A stretch of DNA of 64,000 nucleotides from Actinomycetota bacterium (lineage in GTDB: Bacteria > Actinomycetota > Thermoleophilia > Gaiellales > F1-60-MAGs149): positions 1 to 64,000 of the forward strand of contig JAPLCF010000030.1 in the NCBI GenBank assembly GCA_026392355.1. Reading direction: 5' to 3'. Below, one piece after another: positions 25,855 to 34,800 of this stretch. Position 1 is the first letter of the stretch. The number at the start of each line of letters is the position of its first letter. Both the position numbers and the translations under genes were made by a program. Under the pieces are notes generated by a model that was given only the letters and a program-made list of their open reading frames with translations, searched no databases and had not been told where the DNA came from.

Positions 25855-27098
25855 TGCGAGCCGGCAGCGGGTGCGGGGAGTGACGCGTCGAGCAGGTGCG
25901 CCGCGCGCTGACCGCTGCGGATAGCGCCCTCCATAAAGCCCGACCAGACGTCGTCGGTGAACTCTCCGGCCAGGACGAGGCGGCCGTGCCGCTGCCGGAG
26001 GAGTTCGTCGTTGGGTCGATCGCCCGGCCGCACATGGGTGTAGATGCCCTGCGCATACGGGTCGTCTGCCCACGTCTGCGTGCCAGCGTTGTCGAAGTCC
26101 AGGTCGAGGTCGGGACGGACCTCGGCGACCGACCGAGCCCACGTCGTACCGTCGCGATCGACCTCAAGCAGGTCAAGCATGGGCTTGGAACCCGCAAAGC
26201 CAGCAAGCACGGGGCGTAGACCTTCGTCGCCCTGGTTGGCGGTCCAGACCCAGTAGTCGCGACGCGTATCGAGGACCGCGCTCGGCGCGGGATCGCCGGC
26301 CAGCGGGACGAACAGCTTGGCGGCATGCGACACACCGAAGGTCTCGGCTACCTCCCGCACAGCGGGCGGAAGCAGCGAGACAAAGGGCTCCTGGACGAGG
26401 ATTGGCTTGGGCAGCGCCAGCACGACGTGTGCGGCGCGATACTCGGCCCGTGTCGTGCGCACGGTCACGCCAGACGCATCCACCGTGATCGCTTTGACCG
26501 GCTCCGAGAGATGGACGCGATCTCCGAGGAGTTGGGCCAAGGCGCGCGTCGGCGCATCGCTGCCGGTCGCTATGCGCGGCGAGTCGACTTCTTCAGGGGC
26601 ACTGGCGAGGTGGAGGAGATGCCACGCAGCGAGCTCGGTAGCGGGTGCGCCGCTCGTGCATTCGATACGCGCGCGGAACGCAACCTTCGCGCCCTCGACG
26701 GCGTTGAGCCGCTCGATCGCGTCGGCGACGGAGATGTCATATGCCTCGTCACCGAGCTCGGCGAACAACGCACGCAGCGCAGCTCGTCCCGCAGCCAGCT
26801 CGTCCTCGGTCACGGGCGGACCACCGACGGGCAGACGCTGGTGGTAGCTCATGCCGGTCCGCGCCAGCGGAATACCGAGGCGCTCGCAGAGCGCCAGCAT
26901 CTCGACCTGCACGTCCTCGACCCACTCGGCGCCGCGCTCGATGATTGCGCCGTTTGACAGGCGATCCGTCCACGCTCGCCCACCTACGCGGTCGCGTGCC
27001 TCGAGCACCGTCACGTCCCAGCCCGCGTTGGTCAGAGTCTCGGCGGCGACCAGGCCAGAGAAGCCTGCGCCCACCACGATTGCGGAGTGGTCATCCAT
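25851..27098 (-). CDS. Flavin-dependent amine oxidase
   Basis: A 415-residue amine oxidase in the usual order: FAD-binding GAGFSG at residues 10-15, [13 protein letters not shown], a substrate-binding middle region, and a C-terminal [21 protein letters not shown] and [11 protein letters not shown] block that contacts FAD. No signal peptide, so it is cytosolic. The ATG at 27098 is set by a TACCGT leaderless -10 at -12 to -7. It shares a palindromic promoter with csaA and converges with the permuted oxidase, overlapping it by TTAG. It could be a monoamine or polyamine oxidase. Confidence 0.9.
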   Translation of the reverse strand: MDDHSAIVVGAGFSGLVAAETLTNAGWDVTVLEARDRVGGRAWTDRLSNGAIIERGAEWVEDVQVEMLALCERLGIPLARTGMSYHQRLPVGGPPVTEDELAAGRAALRALFAELGDEAYDISVADAIERLNAVEGAKVAFRARIECTSGAPATELAAWHLLHLASAPEEVDSPRIATGSDAPTRALAQLLGDRVHLSEPVKAITVDASGVTVRTTRAEYRAAHVVLALPKPILVQEPFVSLLPPAVREVAETFGVSHAAKLFVPLAGDPAPSAVLDTRRDYWVWTANQGDEGLRPVLAGFAGSKPMLDLLEVDRDGTTWARSVAEVRPDLDLDFDNAGTQTWADDPYAQGIYTHVRPGDRPNDELLRQRHGRLVLAGEFTDDVWSGFMEGAIRSGQRAAHLLDASLPAPAAGSH

Positions 27099-27104
27099 GC
27101 GCAC

Positions 27105-27114
27105 ACGGTACCCT
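27105..27114. promoter_or_regulatory. Overlapping divergent leaderless promoters
   Basis: The 10-base sequence ACGGTACCCT serves both directions. Read on the plus strand, TACCCT (27109-27114) is at -12 to -7 of csaA. Read on the minus strand, TACCGT (27110 down to 27105) is at -12 to -7 of the amine oxidase. The two hexamers share the central TA. Confidence 0.7.
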
Positions 27115-27120
27115 GACCGC

Positions 27121-27468
27121 ATGGTAAAGCCCAAATCGGAGATCGCGGTTGAGGCGTTCTCGGCGGTCGACATGCGCGTTGGTGTGGTTCTCGAGGTACG
27201 CGCATTCCCCGAGGCGCGCAAGCCCGCGTGGCAGATCCACGTTGACTTCGGCCCCGAGCTCGGCACCCGCTGGACGAGCGCGCAGGTGACGAACTACGCG
27301 GCCGAGGAGCTCGTCGGGCGTCGCATCGTCGGCACGATCAATCTCGGCACGCGACGGATCGCCGGATTCGTGAGCGAGTTTCTGCTGCTGGGCGCAGTGC
27401 AGACCGACGGTAGCGTGGTGCTGCTCGACGTCGACGACAGTGCCGAGCTCGGCACGTCGATCGCTTAG
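27121..27468 (+). CDS. csaA: CsaA-type tRNA-binding domain protein
   Basis: A 115-residue stand-alone OB-fold protein. FSAVDMRVGVVLEV, FPEARKPAWQI, the DFGPELG segment, TSAQVTNY and SEFLLLGA match CsaA, a dimeric chaperone-like protein related to the tRNA-binding domain of methionyl- and phenylalanyl-tRNA synthetases. CsaA is implicated in binding exported proteins and tRNA. The usual NFPPRQI reads NLGTRRI. The start has a TACCCT leaderless -10. Its stop overlaps the convergent metW stop (TTAG). Confidence 0.9.
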   Translation: MVKPKSEIAVEAFSAVDMRVGVVLEVRAFPEARKPAWQIHVDFGPELGTRWTSAQVTNYAAEELVGRRIVGTINLGTRRIAGFVSEFLLLGAVQTDGSVVLLDVDDSAELGTSIA

Positions 27469-28055
27469 CGCCGCAGGAGATAGACGGCACCGGCGGCCAG
27501 CAAATTGGCTGCGCGTTCGGCGACTGCACCCTCCCGGCTGCCACCCTCGTCGAGCAGGATGCGTTCCTCAACCGTCAGTCCCTCAGCATGCGCCAGTGCC
27601 TCGAAGTCCTTGATCGAGCACAGGCGGATGTTTGGCGTCTCGTACCAGGAGTAGGGGAGTAGCGGTGAGACAGGCATGCGACCGCTGGCAGCAAGCTGCG
27701 TGCGCAGGCGCCAGTGCGCGAAGTTCGGGAACGAGATGATGCTCTTGCGGCCCACGCGACTCATCTCCTGCAGCACGAGCGCGGGGTGGTGCACGGCCTG
27801 CAGCGTGAGCGACATGATCACGATGTCGAACGAGTCGTCCTCGAGGTCGCCGAGCCCCTTGTCGATGTCGTCTTGCAACACAGGGACACCGCGCTGCAGG
27901 CAGGCGAGCACGCCCTCGTCAGAGATTTCCACGCCCAGACCATCGGCACCGCGGCGGATCAGCTCAGCGAGCAGCGTGCCGTCGCCGCAGCCGAGGTCCA
28001 GCACCCGCGAGCCGGGCGGCACGAGCGACGCGATGACGTCGTGGTCGGCGCGCAT
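27465..28055 (-). CDS. metW: Methionine biosynthesis protein MetW
   Basis: A 196-residue SAM-dependent methyltransferase-fold protein. VLDLGCGDGTLL at residues 18-29 is the SAM-binding motif I, followed by VEISDEGV, and FPNFAHWRLR with LPYSWYETPNIR are diagnostic of MetW. MetW is known to pair with MetX in homoserine acylation in several bacteria. The ATG shares one base with the metX stop (TGATG), so translation is coupled in the metY-metX-metW operon. Confidence 0.93.
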   Translation of the reverse strand: MRADHDVIASLVPPGSRVLDLGCGDGTLLAELIRRGADGLGVEISDEGVLACLQRGVPVLQDDIDKGLGDLEDDSFDIVIMSLTLQAVHHPALVLQEMSRVGRKSIISFPNFAHWRLRTQLAASGRMPVSPLLPYSWYETPNIRLCSIKDFEALAHAEGLTVEERILLDEGGSREGAVAERAANLLAAGAVYLLRR

Positions 28056-29209
28056 CAGACGCTCTCCGCCAGGGCATGTTCGAGGTACGCGGCAACGGTG
28101 CGGTGGTACTCGGGGACGTCAAGCAGGAATGAGTCGTGGCCGTGTGGCGATGGAATCTCGCGGAACGTGACGGGCACCCGGTGCGCCGTCAACGTGCGAA
28201 CGATGCTGCGTGAGTGCGACGTATCGAAGCGCCAATCGGTGTCGAAGGACAAGACGAGGAACTTCGTTGTTGTCTTAGCGAGTTGGGCCCGTACGTAGCT
28301 CGCGTCGGCGAACGGATCGAAGTAGTCCATCACGCGCGTGAGGTACAGGTAGGAGTTGGCGTCGAAGCGGTCGAGGAACGCCTTGCCCTGATACTGCAGA
28401 TACGACTCGACCTGAAAGTCCACGCCCAGGCCGAAGCGCGGCTCCTCGCGATCCTGGATGCGCCGTCCGAACTTCTGACGCATCGACTCTTCAGAGACGT
28501 AGGTGATGTGCGCCATCATGCGCGCCACGGAGAGGCCATGGTCTGGCCCCTTGCCGGTCGCGTAGTAGTCGCCATCGGCAAAATCGGGGTCGTTCATGAT
28601 TGCCGCGCGCGCCACGGCGCTGAAGGCGATGTTCTGAGCCGACAGGCGGGCCGTCGCACACACGACGACGCCGTTCTCGAGTTCGTCGGGGTGGTCGAGC
28701 GCCCACTGCAACACCTGCATGCCACCGAGCGAACCGCCGATGGCGGCGAGCACGCGCTTGATACCAAGGTGGGCGAGCAGCTTGCGTTGCACCTTGACGA
28801 GATCCGAGACTGTGAACAGCGGAAAGCGCAATCCGTAGGGCTCGCCGGTCGCGGGGTCGATCGACGACGGCCCGGTGGTGCCCTGGCAGCCACCGAGTAG
28901 GTTCGACGAGATCACAAAGAGACGGTCGGTATCGACGGGCTTCCCCGGGCCGATCAGCGTGTCCCACCAGCCCGGCCGGTCGGGATCACCATGGTGGCCG
29001 GCAGCGTGCGCATCGCCCGTCAGGGCATGGCAGATGACGACGACGTTGCGGTCGTCGGGTGCGCGCTCCCCGTAGGTCTCGTACGCCACCTCGACGGGAA
29101 AGAGCGTCTCTCCCGAGTCGAGTACGAGCGGGTCGTCCTCCGTAAAGAGGACGACCCGCTGCGTCTCAACGAGTCCGAGGGAGCGCCGCGTGTCGTCGGT
29201 CGCTCCCAT
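28055..29209 (-). CDS. metX: Homoserine O-acetyltransferase
   Basis: A 384-residue alpha/beta-hydrolase-fold acyltransferase that activates homoserine for methionine synthesis. The nucleophile is S160 in GGSLGGMQ. NLLGGCQGTTGPSS, the FDTDWRF aspartate and GHDSFL histidine near the C-terminus complete the family pattern. Whether acetyl-CoA or succinyl-CoA is used cannot be fully settled by eye, but linkage with an O-acetylhomoserine sulfhydrylase favours acetyl. It starts 4 bases after metY and overlaps metW by one base. Confidence 0.95.
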   Translation of the reverse strand: MGATDDTRRSLGLVETQRVVLFTEDDPLVLDSGETLFPVEVAYETYGERAPDDRNVVVICHALTGDAHAAGHHGDPDRPGWWDTLIGPGKPVDTDRLFVISSNLLGGCQGTTGPSSIDPATGEPYGLRFPLFTVSDLVKVQRKLLAHLGIKRVLAAIGGSLGGMQVLQWALDHPDELENGVVVCATARLSAQNIAFSAVARAAIMNDPDFADGDYYATGKGPDHGLSVARMMAHITYVSEESMRQKFGRRIQDREEPRFGLGVDFQVESYLQYQGKAFLDRFDANSYLYLTRVMDYFDPFADASYVRAQLAKTTTKFLVLSFDTDWRFDTSHSRSIVRTLTAHRVPVTFREIPSPHGHDSFLLDVPEYHRTVAAYLEHALAESV

Positions 29210-29213
29210 CGAA

Positions 29214-30503
29214 CTACTTGCTCTGCGCCAGCGCCTGGTCGATATCGGCGATCAGGTCGTCGACGTTCTCGATGCCGACCGACAGGCGGACCATGTCGGG
29301 CTTGACGCCGGCCGTCTCCAGCTCGGCGTCGTTCAGCTGCGAGTGCGTGGTCGAGGCGTTGTGGATCGCCAGCGAGCGCGCATCACCGATGTTGGCAAGG
29401 TGCGTGAAGAGATCGAGCGCTTCGATGAACTTGCGTCCACCGTCGCGACCGCTCTTGACGCCGAACGACACGATGCCGCCGTAGCCCTTCCCCTTGTTGA
29501 GGATGCGCTTGGCGACCTCGTGGTAGTCATCGCCCTCGAGGCCGGGGTAGTAGACCCAGCTGACGTCGGGATGGGCCTGGAGGTGCTTCGCGATCGTGAG
29601 CGCGTTCTCGGACTGACGCTCGACGCGGAGCGCCATCGTCTCGAGACCCTGCAGGATCAGGAACGCGTTGAACGGCGACAGCGCCGCGCCCGTGTTGCGA
29701 AGCATCACGGTGCGGATGCGGCCGATGTACGCCGCCGGTCCGAGCGCGTCCGACCACACGACACCGTGGTACGACGGGTCGGGCTTGGTCAGGCCGGGGA
29801 AGCGGTCGCTGTTCGCAACCCAATCAAACTTGCCCGAATCAACGATCACGCCGGCGATCGTCGTGCCGTGGCCACCCATGTACTTGGTGGCCGAGTGGAC
29901 GGCGATGTCGGCACCGTGCTCGAAGATCTGGGTGAGGATCGGCGTGCCGATCGTGTTGTCGACGATCAGGGGGAGACCCTGCGCGTGCGCGGCGTCGGCC
30001 CAGGCCTTGATGTCGACGACGTTGAGGCGCGGGTTGCCGATCGTCTCGGCAAACACGAGCTTCGTGTTCTCGTCGACGAGCTCGGCGACCTTCTCCGGCT
30101 GGTCAGGATCGACGAAGCGAACCTCGATGCCGTACTGCGGCAGCGTGTGGGCGAACAGGTTGTAGGTACCGCCGTACAGCGTCGAGACGCTGATGATGTT
30201 GTCGCCAGCCTTGGCGATGTTCATCACGGAGTACGTGACTGCGGCCTGACCGGAGGCGATCGCGCAGGCCGCGATGCCGCCCTCGAGGGCTGCGACACGC
30301 TGCTCCATGACGTCCCAGGTTGGGTTCATGATGCGCGTGTAGATGTTGCCCGGCACGGCCAGCGCGAACAGGTCGGCCGCGTGCTGGGCGTCGTTGAACT
30401 CGTAGCTCGTGGTCTGGTAGATCGGCACCGCGACGGCCTTCGTCGTCGGGTCCGGATTCTGACCGGCATGGAGTACCAGGGTCTCCGGCTTGAGATTCGT
30501 CAT
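29214..30503 (-). CDS. metY: O-acetylhomoserine sulfhydrylase
   Basis: A 429-residue PLP enzyme of the Cys/Met metabolism family that makes homocysteine from O-acetylhomoserine and sulfide. YTRIMNPTWDVMEQR at residues 55-69, ASGQAAVTY, the PLP lysine K207 in SATKYMGGHG, and the family length (about 430, longer than cystathionine gamma-synthase) support sulfhydrylase over synthase. The ATG has a strong AAAGGAG ribosome-binding site 7 bases upstream, unlike the leaderless genes here. Upstream lies a SAM-I riboswitch, so methionine status should control the operon. Confidence 0.95.
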   Translation of the reverse strand: MTNLKPETLVLHAGQNPDPTTKAVAVPIYQTTSYEFNDAQHAADLFALAVPGNIYTRIMNPTWDVMEQRVAALEGGIAACAIASGQAAVTYSVMNIAKAGDNIISVSTLYGGTYNLFAHTLPQYGIEVRFVDPDQPEKVAELVDENTKLVFAETIGNPRLNVVDIKAWADAAHAQGLPLIVDNTIGTPILTQIFEHGADIAVHSATKYMGGHGTTIAGVIVDSGKFDWVANSDRFPGLTKPDPSYHGVVWSDALGPAAYIGRIRTVMLRNTGAALSPFNAFLILQGLETMALRVERQSENALTIAKHLQAHPDVSWVYYPGLEGDDYHEVAKRILNKGKGYGGIVSFGVKSGRDGGRKFIEALDLFTHLANIGDARSLAIHNASTTHSQLNDAELETAGVKPDMVRLSVGIENVDDLIADIDQALAQSK

Positions 30504-30547
30504 CGTCTGCTCCTTTGTGCCTATCGGCGTCGCGTCCCGGTGAGGGG

Positions 30548-30571
30548 GGTCCGGGCCTTCGGGGGCGGACC
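30548..30571 (-). promoter_or_regulatory. Hairpin in the riboswitch expression platform
   Basis: On the minus strand GGTCCG and CGGACC pair around a GC-rich loop, between the SAM aptamer and the metY ribosome-binding site. It may be the switching element (attenuator or anti-sequestor). No T tract follows, so control could be translational or Rho-assisted. Confidence 0.4.
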
Positions 30572-30604
30572 GGCGGCGCCGAGGTGCGTCCTCGACGACG
30601 GCTA

Positions 30605-30726
30605 ACCATCTTCCGCTCGCCCGTCCGGGACATGGCCGGGTCTGCGCTGGATGAAGCACCTGGCGGGCGATTGCCCCGGTTGCTGTCGCGTCGATGGGCC
30701 AGATCCCTCGGCGACTCGTGATGGGT
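30605..30726 (-). promoter_or_regulatory. SAM-I (S-box) riboswitch
   Basis: On the minus strand the leader of metY contains the S-box core: a P1 stem CCATC/GATGG (30720-30724 with 30606-30610), then ACGAG, the GAGGGATCTGGCCC segment, GCAACC, AGGTGCTTCATCC and closing GGAAGATGG. These match the conserved aptamer blocks of SAM-I in order and spacing. It should reduce metY-metX-metW expression when S-adenosylmethionine is plentiful. Confidence 0.85.
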
Positions 30727-30735
30727 TGCTGCTGC

Positions 30736-30763
30736 AGATTAGCAATTGGCGGGACTTCGTCAA
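30736..30763 (-). promoter_or_regulatory. Sigma-70-type promoter of the met operon
   Basis: TTGACG (30758-30763) and TAATCT (30736-30741) on the minus strand are separated by 16 bases, with TG one base before the -10 (extended -10). Transcription would start near 30729, just before the SAM aptamer. The rest of the 30764-30855 gap shows nothing I can name. Confidence 0.65.
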
Positions 30764-30874
30764 GGCGCGCAGCGGCCGGGAACCCGTCGCAGCGCGAATC
30801 CGTGTGGTGACGTACCATCCAGCGAGTGCGCCCGCCGCGGGCGCGTCTCACGACCTATTGTAGAGGTGAAGGGC

Positions 30875-31759
30875 ATGTCCGAGCAGGGCACAATGCGCAT
30901 CAAGGGCGGTCTGGCAGAGATGCTGAAGGGTGGCGTCATCATGGACGTCGTCGACGCCGAACAGGCGAAGATCGCCGAAGACGCCGGCGCCTGCGCCGTC
31001 ATGGCGCTCGAGCGCGTGCCCGCCGATATCCGCGCCGATGGTGGGGTAGCCCGCATGTCGGATCCCGACATGATCATCGGCATCCAGGAGGCCGTCTCGA
31101 TCCCGGTCATGGCGAAGGTGCGCATCGGCCACTTCGTCGAGGCCCAAGTCATCGAGAGCCTTGAGGTCGATTACATCGACGAGTCCGAGGTGCTGACCCC
31201 CGCGGACGAGGCGCATCACATCGACAAGTGGAAGTTCACGATCCCGTTCGTCTGTGGCGCCACCAATCTCGGTGAGGCCCTGCGCCGCATCGGAGAGGGT
31301 GCCGCGATGATCCGCTCGAAGGGCGAGGCCGGTACCGGCGACGTCGTCGAGGCCGTGCGTCACATCCGCGCGATCACCGGCGAGATCCGCCAGCTCCAGG
31401 CGATGGATCCTGACGAGTTGTACGCCCGCGCCAAGGAACTTCAGGCACCACTTCCGCTCGTGCAGGAGACCGCACGTCTTGGTCGCCTCCCCGTCGTGCT
31501 GTTTACCGCCGGTGGCGTTGCGACGCCCGCTGACTGCGCGCTGATGATGCAGCTCGGCTCCGACGGCGTGTTCGTCGGCTCCGGTATCTTCAAGAGCGGC
31601 GATCCCGCGGCCCGTGCCCGCGCCTGCGTCGAGGCAACCACACACTTCCGTGACGCCAAGAAGATCGCGGAGGTCTCGAAGGGTCTGGGCGAGGCCATGG
31701 TCGGCCGTAGCGCCAAGTCGATCCCCGAGAACGAGCTGCTCGCCGGGCGTGGCTGGTAG
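30875..31759 (+). CDS. pdxS: Pyridoxal 5'-phosphate synthase subunit PdxS
   Basis: A 294-residue TIM-barrel synthase that builds PLP from ribose 5-phosphate, glyceraldehyde 3-phosphate and ammonia supplied by PdxT. D24 and K81 (VMAKVRIGH) are the ribose-phosphate-binding residues, and the [10 protein letters not shown] segment and [14 protein letters not shown] are family signatures. The ATG at 30875 is preceded by GAGGTGAAGG, a ribosome-binding site, and a TATTGT at 30856-30861 may be the -10. pdxT overlaps its 3' end by 11 bases. Confidence 0.96.
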   Translation: MSEQGTMRIKGGLAEMLKGGVIMDVVDAEQAKIAEDAGACAVMALERVPADIRADGGVARMSDPDMIIGIQEAVSIPVMAKVRIGHFVEAQVIESLEVDYIDESEVLTPADEAHHIDKWKFTIPFVCGATNLGEALRRIGEGAAMIRSKGEAGTGDVVEAVRHIRAITGEIRQLQAMDPDELYARAKELQAPLPLVQETARLGRLPVVLFTAGGVATPADCALMMQLGSDGVFVGSGIFKSGDPAARARACVEATTHFRDAKKIAEVSKGLGEAMVGRSAKSIPENELLAGRGW

Positions 31760-32348
31760 CACGCCGCGCGTCGGCGTCCTCGCGCTGCAGGGAGCATTCC
31801 GAGAGCACATCAATGCGCTCCAGCGCCTCGGCGCTGACGCAATTGAGGTGCGAACGCCAGCGGACTTGGCGGGCGTCGACGGCATCATGCTGCCCGGCGG
31901 CGAGTCGACGACGATGGACTTGCTGCTGGGTTCCTCTGGTCTGCGCGAGCCGCTGGCCGCTGCGGTTGCTGGCGGTACGCCGGTCTTCGGTACGTGTGCG
32001 GGTCTGATCCTGCTCGCGCGCGACATCGAGGATGGCGTCGAGGGGCAGCGCACGCTGCAGGCGCTCGACGTGACGGCGCTTCGCAACGGCTACGGTCGGC
32101 AGGTCAAGTCGTTTGAAGGGCCAGTGGCGCTCGCCGCTGGTGGCACGGACATGGTGGGCATCTTCATTCGCGCTCCCCGCATCACGCGCGTCGGTGAGGG
32201 CGTCGAGATCTTGGCGCGTCTGGGTGACGAGCCCGTCGCTGTGCGTAGCGGGTCTATCATGGCCGCAACGTTCCATCCGGAGCTAACCGACGATGATCGC
32301 CTGCACGAGGTGTTCCTCGCAGGCATCACGAATTCGAGCGGGGAGTAG
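31749..32348 (+). CDS. pdxT: Pyridoxal 5'-phosphate synthase glutaminase subunit PdxT
   Basis: A 199-residue class I glutaminase that feeds ammonia to PdxS. GGESTTM at residues 50-56 and the nucleophile C83 in GTCAGL are present, and FHPEL near the C-terminus gives the catalytic His-Glu. The GTG start lies inside the last codons of pdxS (11-base overlap), matching the VGVLALQG family N-terminus. yebC begins 2 bases after it. Confidence 0.94.
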   Translation: MAGSTPRVGVLALQGAFREHINALQRLGADAIEVRTPADLAGVDGIMLPGGESTTMDLLLGSSGLREPLAAAVAGGTPVFGTCAGLILLARDIEDGVEGQRTLQALDVTALRNGYGRQVKSFEGPVALAAGGTDMVGIFIRAPRITRVGEGVEILARLGDEPVAVRSGSIMAATFHPELTDDDRLHEVFLAGITNSSGE

Positions 32349-32350
32349 GC

Positions 32351-33091
32351 ATGTCCGGCCATTCCAAGTGGTCCACCATCAAGCACAAGAAGGCCGCGAC
32401 CGACAAAAAGCGCGGCGCGATGTTCTCCAAGTTGGCGCGCGCGATCATGGTCGCGGCCAAGGAGGGTGGTGGAGACCCGGACGGTAATGCAGCGCTTGCC
32501 AATGCGATCGCCAAGGCAAAGTCGTATTCCCTGCCGAAGGACAACATTGAGCGCGCGATCGCCAAGGGTGCCGGCGGGGGCGAAGGCGAGAATTACGAGA
32601 CCGTCACGTACGAGGGTTTCGGCCCCGGCGGCGCAGCATTCGTGGTTGAGGCGCTCACCGACAATCGCAATCGCACGGCCGCGAACGTGCGCAGCATCTT
32701 CACGAAGGCCGGCTCCGCCTTGGGCGCGCCGGGCAGCGTGGCGTGGAAGTTCGACCGCAAAGGCGTGATCATCGTCGAGGGTGTCGCGGATGAGGACGAG
32801 CTCGTGCTCGCCGCCGCTGACGCCGGCGCGGATGACGCGGAAGGCGAGGACGGCTCGTACCGCGTGACGTGCGAGCCGACGGAGCTGGCTGCGGTACGTA
32901 ACGCGCTCGAAGCCGCCGGTTACACCTTGTCCAGCGCCGAGCTGACGCTGCTGCCCAAGCAGCCCGCCGAGATCGACGAGGAGGGTGCGCGCAAGGTCCT
33001 CAAGATGGTCGACGCGCTCGAAGAAGACGACGACGTACAAGACGTCGTGTTCGACGTCGAAATCCCTGAAGCGGTACTGGCCGAGCAGTAG
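32351..33091 (+). CDS. yebC: YebC/PmpR family regulator
   Basis: A 246-residue protein of the YebC/TACO1 family. It opens with the invariant GHSKWSTIKHKK, and PKDNIERAIAKG, TYEGFGPGG and VEALTDNRNRT follow. Family members have been described as transcription regulators and, more recently, as ribosome-associated factors that help translation of difficult sequences. It lies between pdxT and ruvC as in other actinobacteria, although two genes separate it from ruvC here. Its stop shares a base with the GTG of the next gene. Confidence 0.95.
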   Translation: MSGHSKWSTIKHKKAATDKKRGAMFSKLARAIMVAAKEGGGDPDGNAALANAIAKAKSYSLPKDNIERAIAKGAGGGEGENYETVTYEGFGPGGAAFVVEALTDNRNRTAANVRSIFTKAGSALGAPGSVAWKFDRKGVIIVEGVADEDELVLAAADAGADDAEGEDGSYRVTCEPTELAAVRNALEAAGYTLSSAELTLLPKQPAEIDEEGARKVLKMVDALEEDDDVQDVVFDVEIPEAVLAEQ

Positions 33092-34038
33092 TGGCAGCGA
33101 CGCCGATCATCCTGGACTGCGATCCGGGGATCGACGACGCGATCGCGATCCTGCTCGCCTTGGCAAGCCCCGAGGTCGAGCTGCTCGCCATCACGACGGT
33201 GGTGGGGAACACGTCGCTCGCGAACGCCACGCAGAATGCGCTCAACGTCTTGGCGTGGGCAGGGCGCGAGGACATTCCCGTTGCCGCGGGGGAATCGGTT
33301 GCCATCGGTCCGCCGAACGACATTCCGTGGAATGACGCGATCGGCGTGCACGGTGAGACGGGCCTGGACGGCGCCGAGCTGCCACGCGCTGCATCCGCCA
33401 TCGTGGACGAGCACGCTGTCGATCTGATCGCCCGCACGGTGCTTGCTCGTCCGGGGGAGATCACACTGGTGGCCACAGGGCCTCTCACGAACGTTGCGCT
33501 CCTGCTCGAGCGGCATCCGGACGTTGCTCCGGCTCTTCGCGACCTGGTCATCATGGGTGGCTCGCTGGCGGGTGGCAACATGTCGGAGTACGCAGAGTTC
33601 AATATCTGGTGCGACGCCACGGCGGCCGCGCAGGTGCTCGACGCCGGCCTCGAGCCAGTTGTCGTGGGGCTCGACGTCACACGGCAAGCCACGCTGTCCG
33701 AGGCCGATGTCCACGCCCTCGAAGAGCTACCGGTGCTTGGACCCGGTATCCACGGAATGCTCCTCTTCTATCTCCAGAAGCACCGTGAGTGGCACGGCAA
33801 GAATGCCGTCCAGCAGCACGATTCGCTGGCGCTGTCGTGGGTGATCGACCCGACGCTGCTTGTGCTCCGTCCTCTCGCCCTAGGCGTTGATGCCAGCGAT
33901 GGTCCGGCTCGCGGAGAGACGTACGTCAGCGATCAGCCCGCGGCGGCAGTGACGGTGCGATGGGCGATCGACCTGCACGCTGCACGGTTCCGCGAGTTGT
34001 TGCTCGAGCGCCTCGCAGCGCTTGCCGCCGCGCGCTAG
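33091..34038 (+). CDS. Inosine-uridine nucleoside hydrolase family protein
   Basis: A 315-residue nucleoside N-ribohydrolase. The calcium-binding DCDPGIDDAIA cluster is at residues 9-19, GPLTNVALLL and MGGSLAGGNMS follow, and AEFNIWCDATAA supplies the ribose-binding asparagine and aspartate. It probably hydrolyses ribonucleosides to base and ribose for salvage; base preference is not visible. The GTG start overlaps the yebC stop by one base. The stop forms a CTAG overlap with the convergent cupin gene. Confidence 0.92.
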   Translation: MAATPIILDCDPGIDDAIAILLALASPEVELLAITTVVGNTSLANATQNALNVLAWAGREDIPVAAGESVAIGPPNDIPWNDAIGVHGETGLDGAELPRAASAIVDEHAVDLIARTVLARPGEITLVATGPLTNVALLLERHPDVAPALRDLVIMGGSLAGGNMSEYAEFNIWCDATAAAQVLDAGLEPVVVGLDVTRQATLSEADVHALEELPVLGPGIHGMLLFYLQKHREWHGKNAVQQHDSLALSWVIDPTLLVLRPLALGVDASDGPARGETYVSDQPAAAVTVRWAIDLHAARFRELLLERLAALAAAR

Positions 34039-34736
34039 ACGCTCGGGAAAGAATCGCCAGCCTGCCACGGGGCAGACGGATACTCGGCCTTGTCGCCGCG
34101 GTGCTCGCCGATCGTGAGGATGCGGAGATCCTGCTCGCCGTCGTTCACGAACTGATGCGGCCGCTCTGGACCCTCGCGCTTGGCGAAGAAATCGCCCGGG
34201 CCAACGCGATAGCGCTCGTCGCCGACCATCAAGATGCCGTGGCCGCTGAGGACGAGGAAGCACTCTTCCTCCTCGTGATGCCAGTGGAACTTGGTCGAGC
34301 GCTCACCCGGTCGCACGAGATCGACATTGACCCCGATGCGACGCAGACCCGAATGCTCACCCAGACGCGTCGAGAGGCCAAAGGTCTCGCCACCGGGTTC
34401 GTACTCGTTCTCGCCCATGGGTGCCTCCTCGGCGCGCACGAGCCACGACGGACGGTGATCCTCACGCGTGATGAGGCGCTCAGCGGAGCGACCTGCGATC
34501 TCGGAGACGGCATACTCGCCGGCCGGCAGCGTGCGTGTCTCGACCCAGCGCGAGGCAGGTTGGTCGGCGGGAACCTCAACGCATACGGCCTCCCATTCGC
34601 CCTCGAGATCGACGAGGAGGAACGGATTGGCACCACCGGTTACGCGCAGGAGCTCATCTTGTGCAGCCTCGATGTCGGGCCACCAACGAGGGTGACGCTC
34701 GATAAAGGCGATCTGACGTGCGCTGCGCTCGGCCAT
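34035..34736 (-). CDS. Cupin-domain protein
   Basis: A 233-residue protein with a C-terminal cupin barrel at about 115-215. The first metal motif is HWHHEEEE and the second supplies PHQFVND. The N-terminal half (about 1-100) is not recognised. Cupins of this form bind a metal and may act as dioxygenases, isomerases or sugar-binding proteins; no specific function can be given. The ATG at 34736 was chosen because TACCAT lies at -13 to -8. It is divergent from ruvC. Confidence 0.75.
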   Translation of the reverse strand: MAERSARQIAFIERHPRWWPDIEAAQDELLRVTGGANPFLLVDLEGEWEAVCVEVPADQPASRWVETRTLPAGEYAVSEIAGRSAERLITREDHRPSWLVRAEEAPMGENEYEPGGETFGLSTRLGEHSGLRRIGVNVDLVRPGERSTKFHWHHEEEECFLVLSGHGILMVGDERYRVGPGDFFAKREGPERPHQFVNDGEQDLRILTIGEHRGDKAEYPSAPWQAGDSFPSV

Positions 34737-34743
34737 GTCACGC

Positions 34744-34794
34744 ATGGTACGGCAGCCCATCGCAGGCGGGGGCGACCGGAGCCGCTCGTAGACT
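34744..34794. promoter_or_regulatory. Divergent leaderless promoters, cupin gene and ruvC
   Basis: On the minus strand TACCAT (34744-34749) is at -13 to -8 of the cupin ATG. On the plus strand TAGACT (34789-34794) is at -12 to -7 of the ruvC ATG. No ribosome-binding site precedes either. Confidence 0.65.
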
Positions 34795-34800
34795 GCGTGC

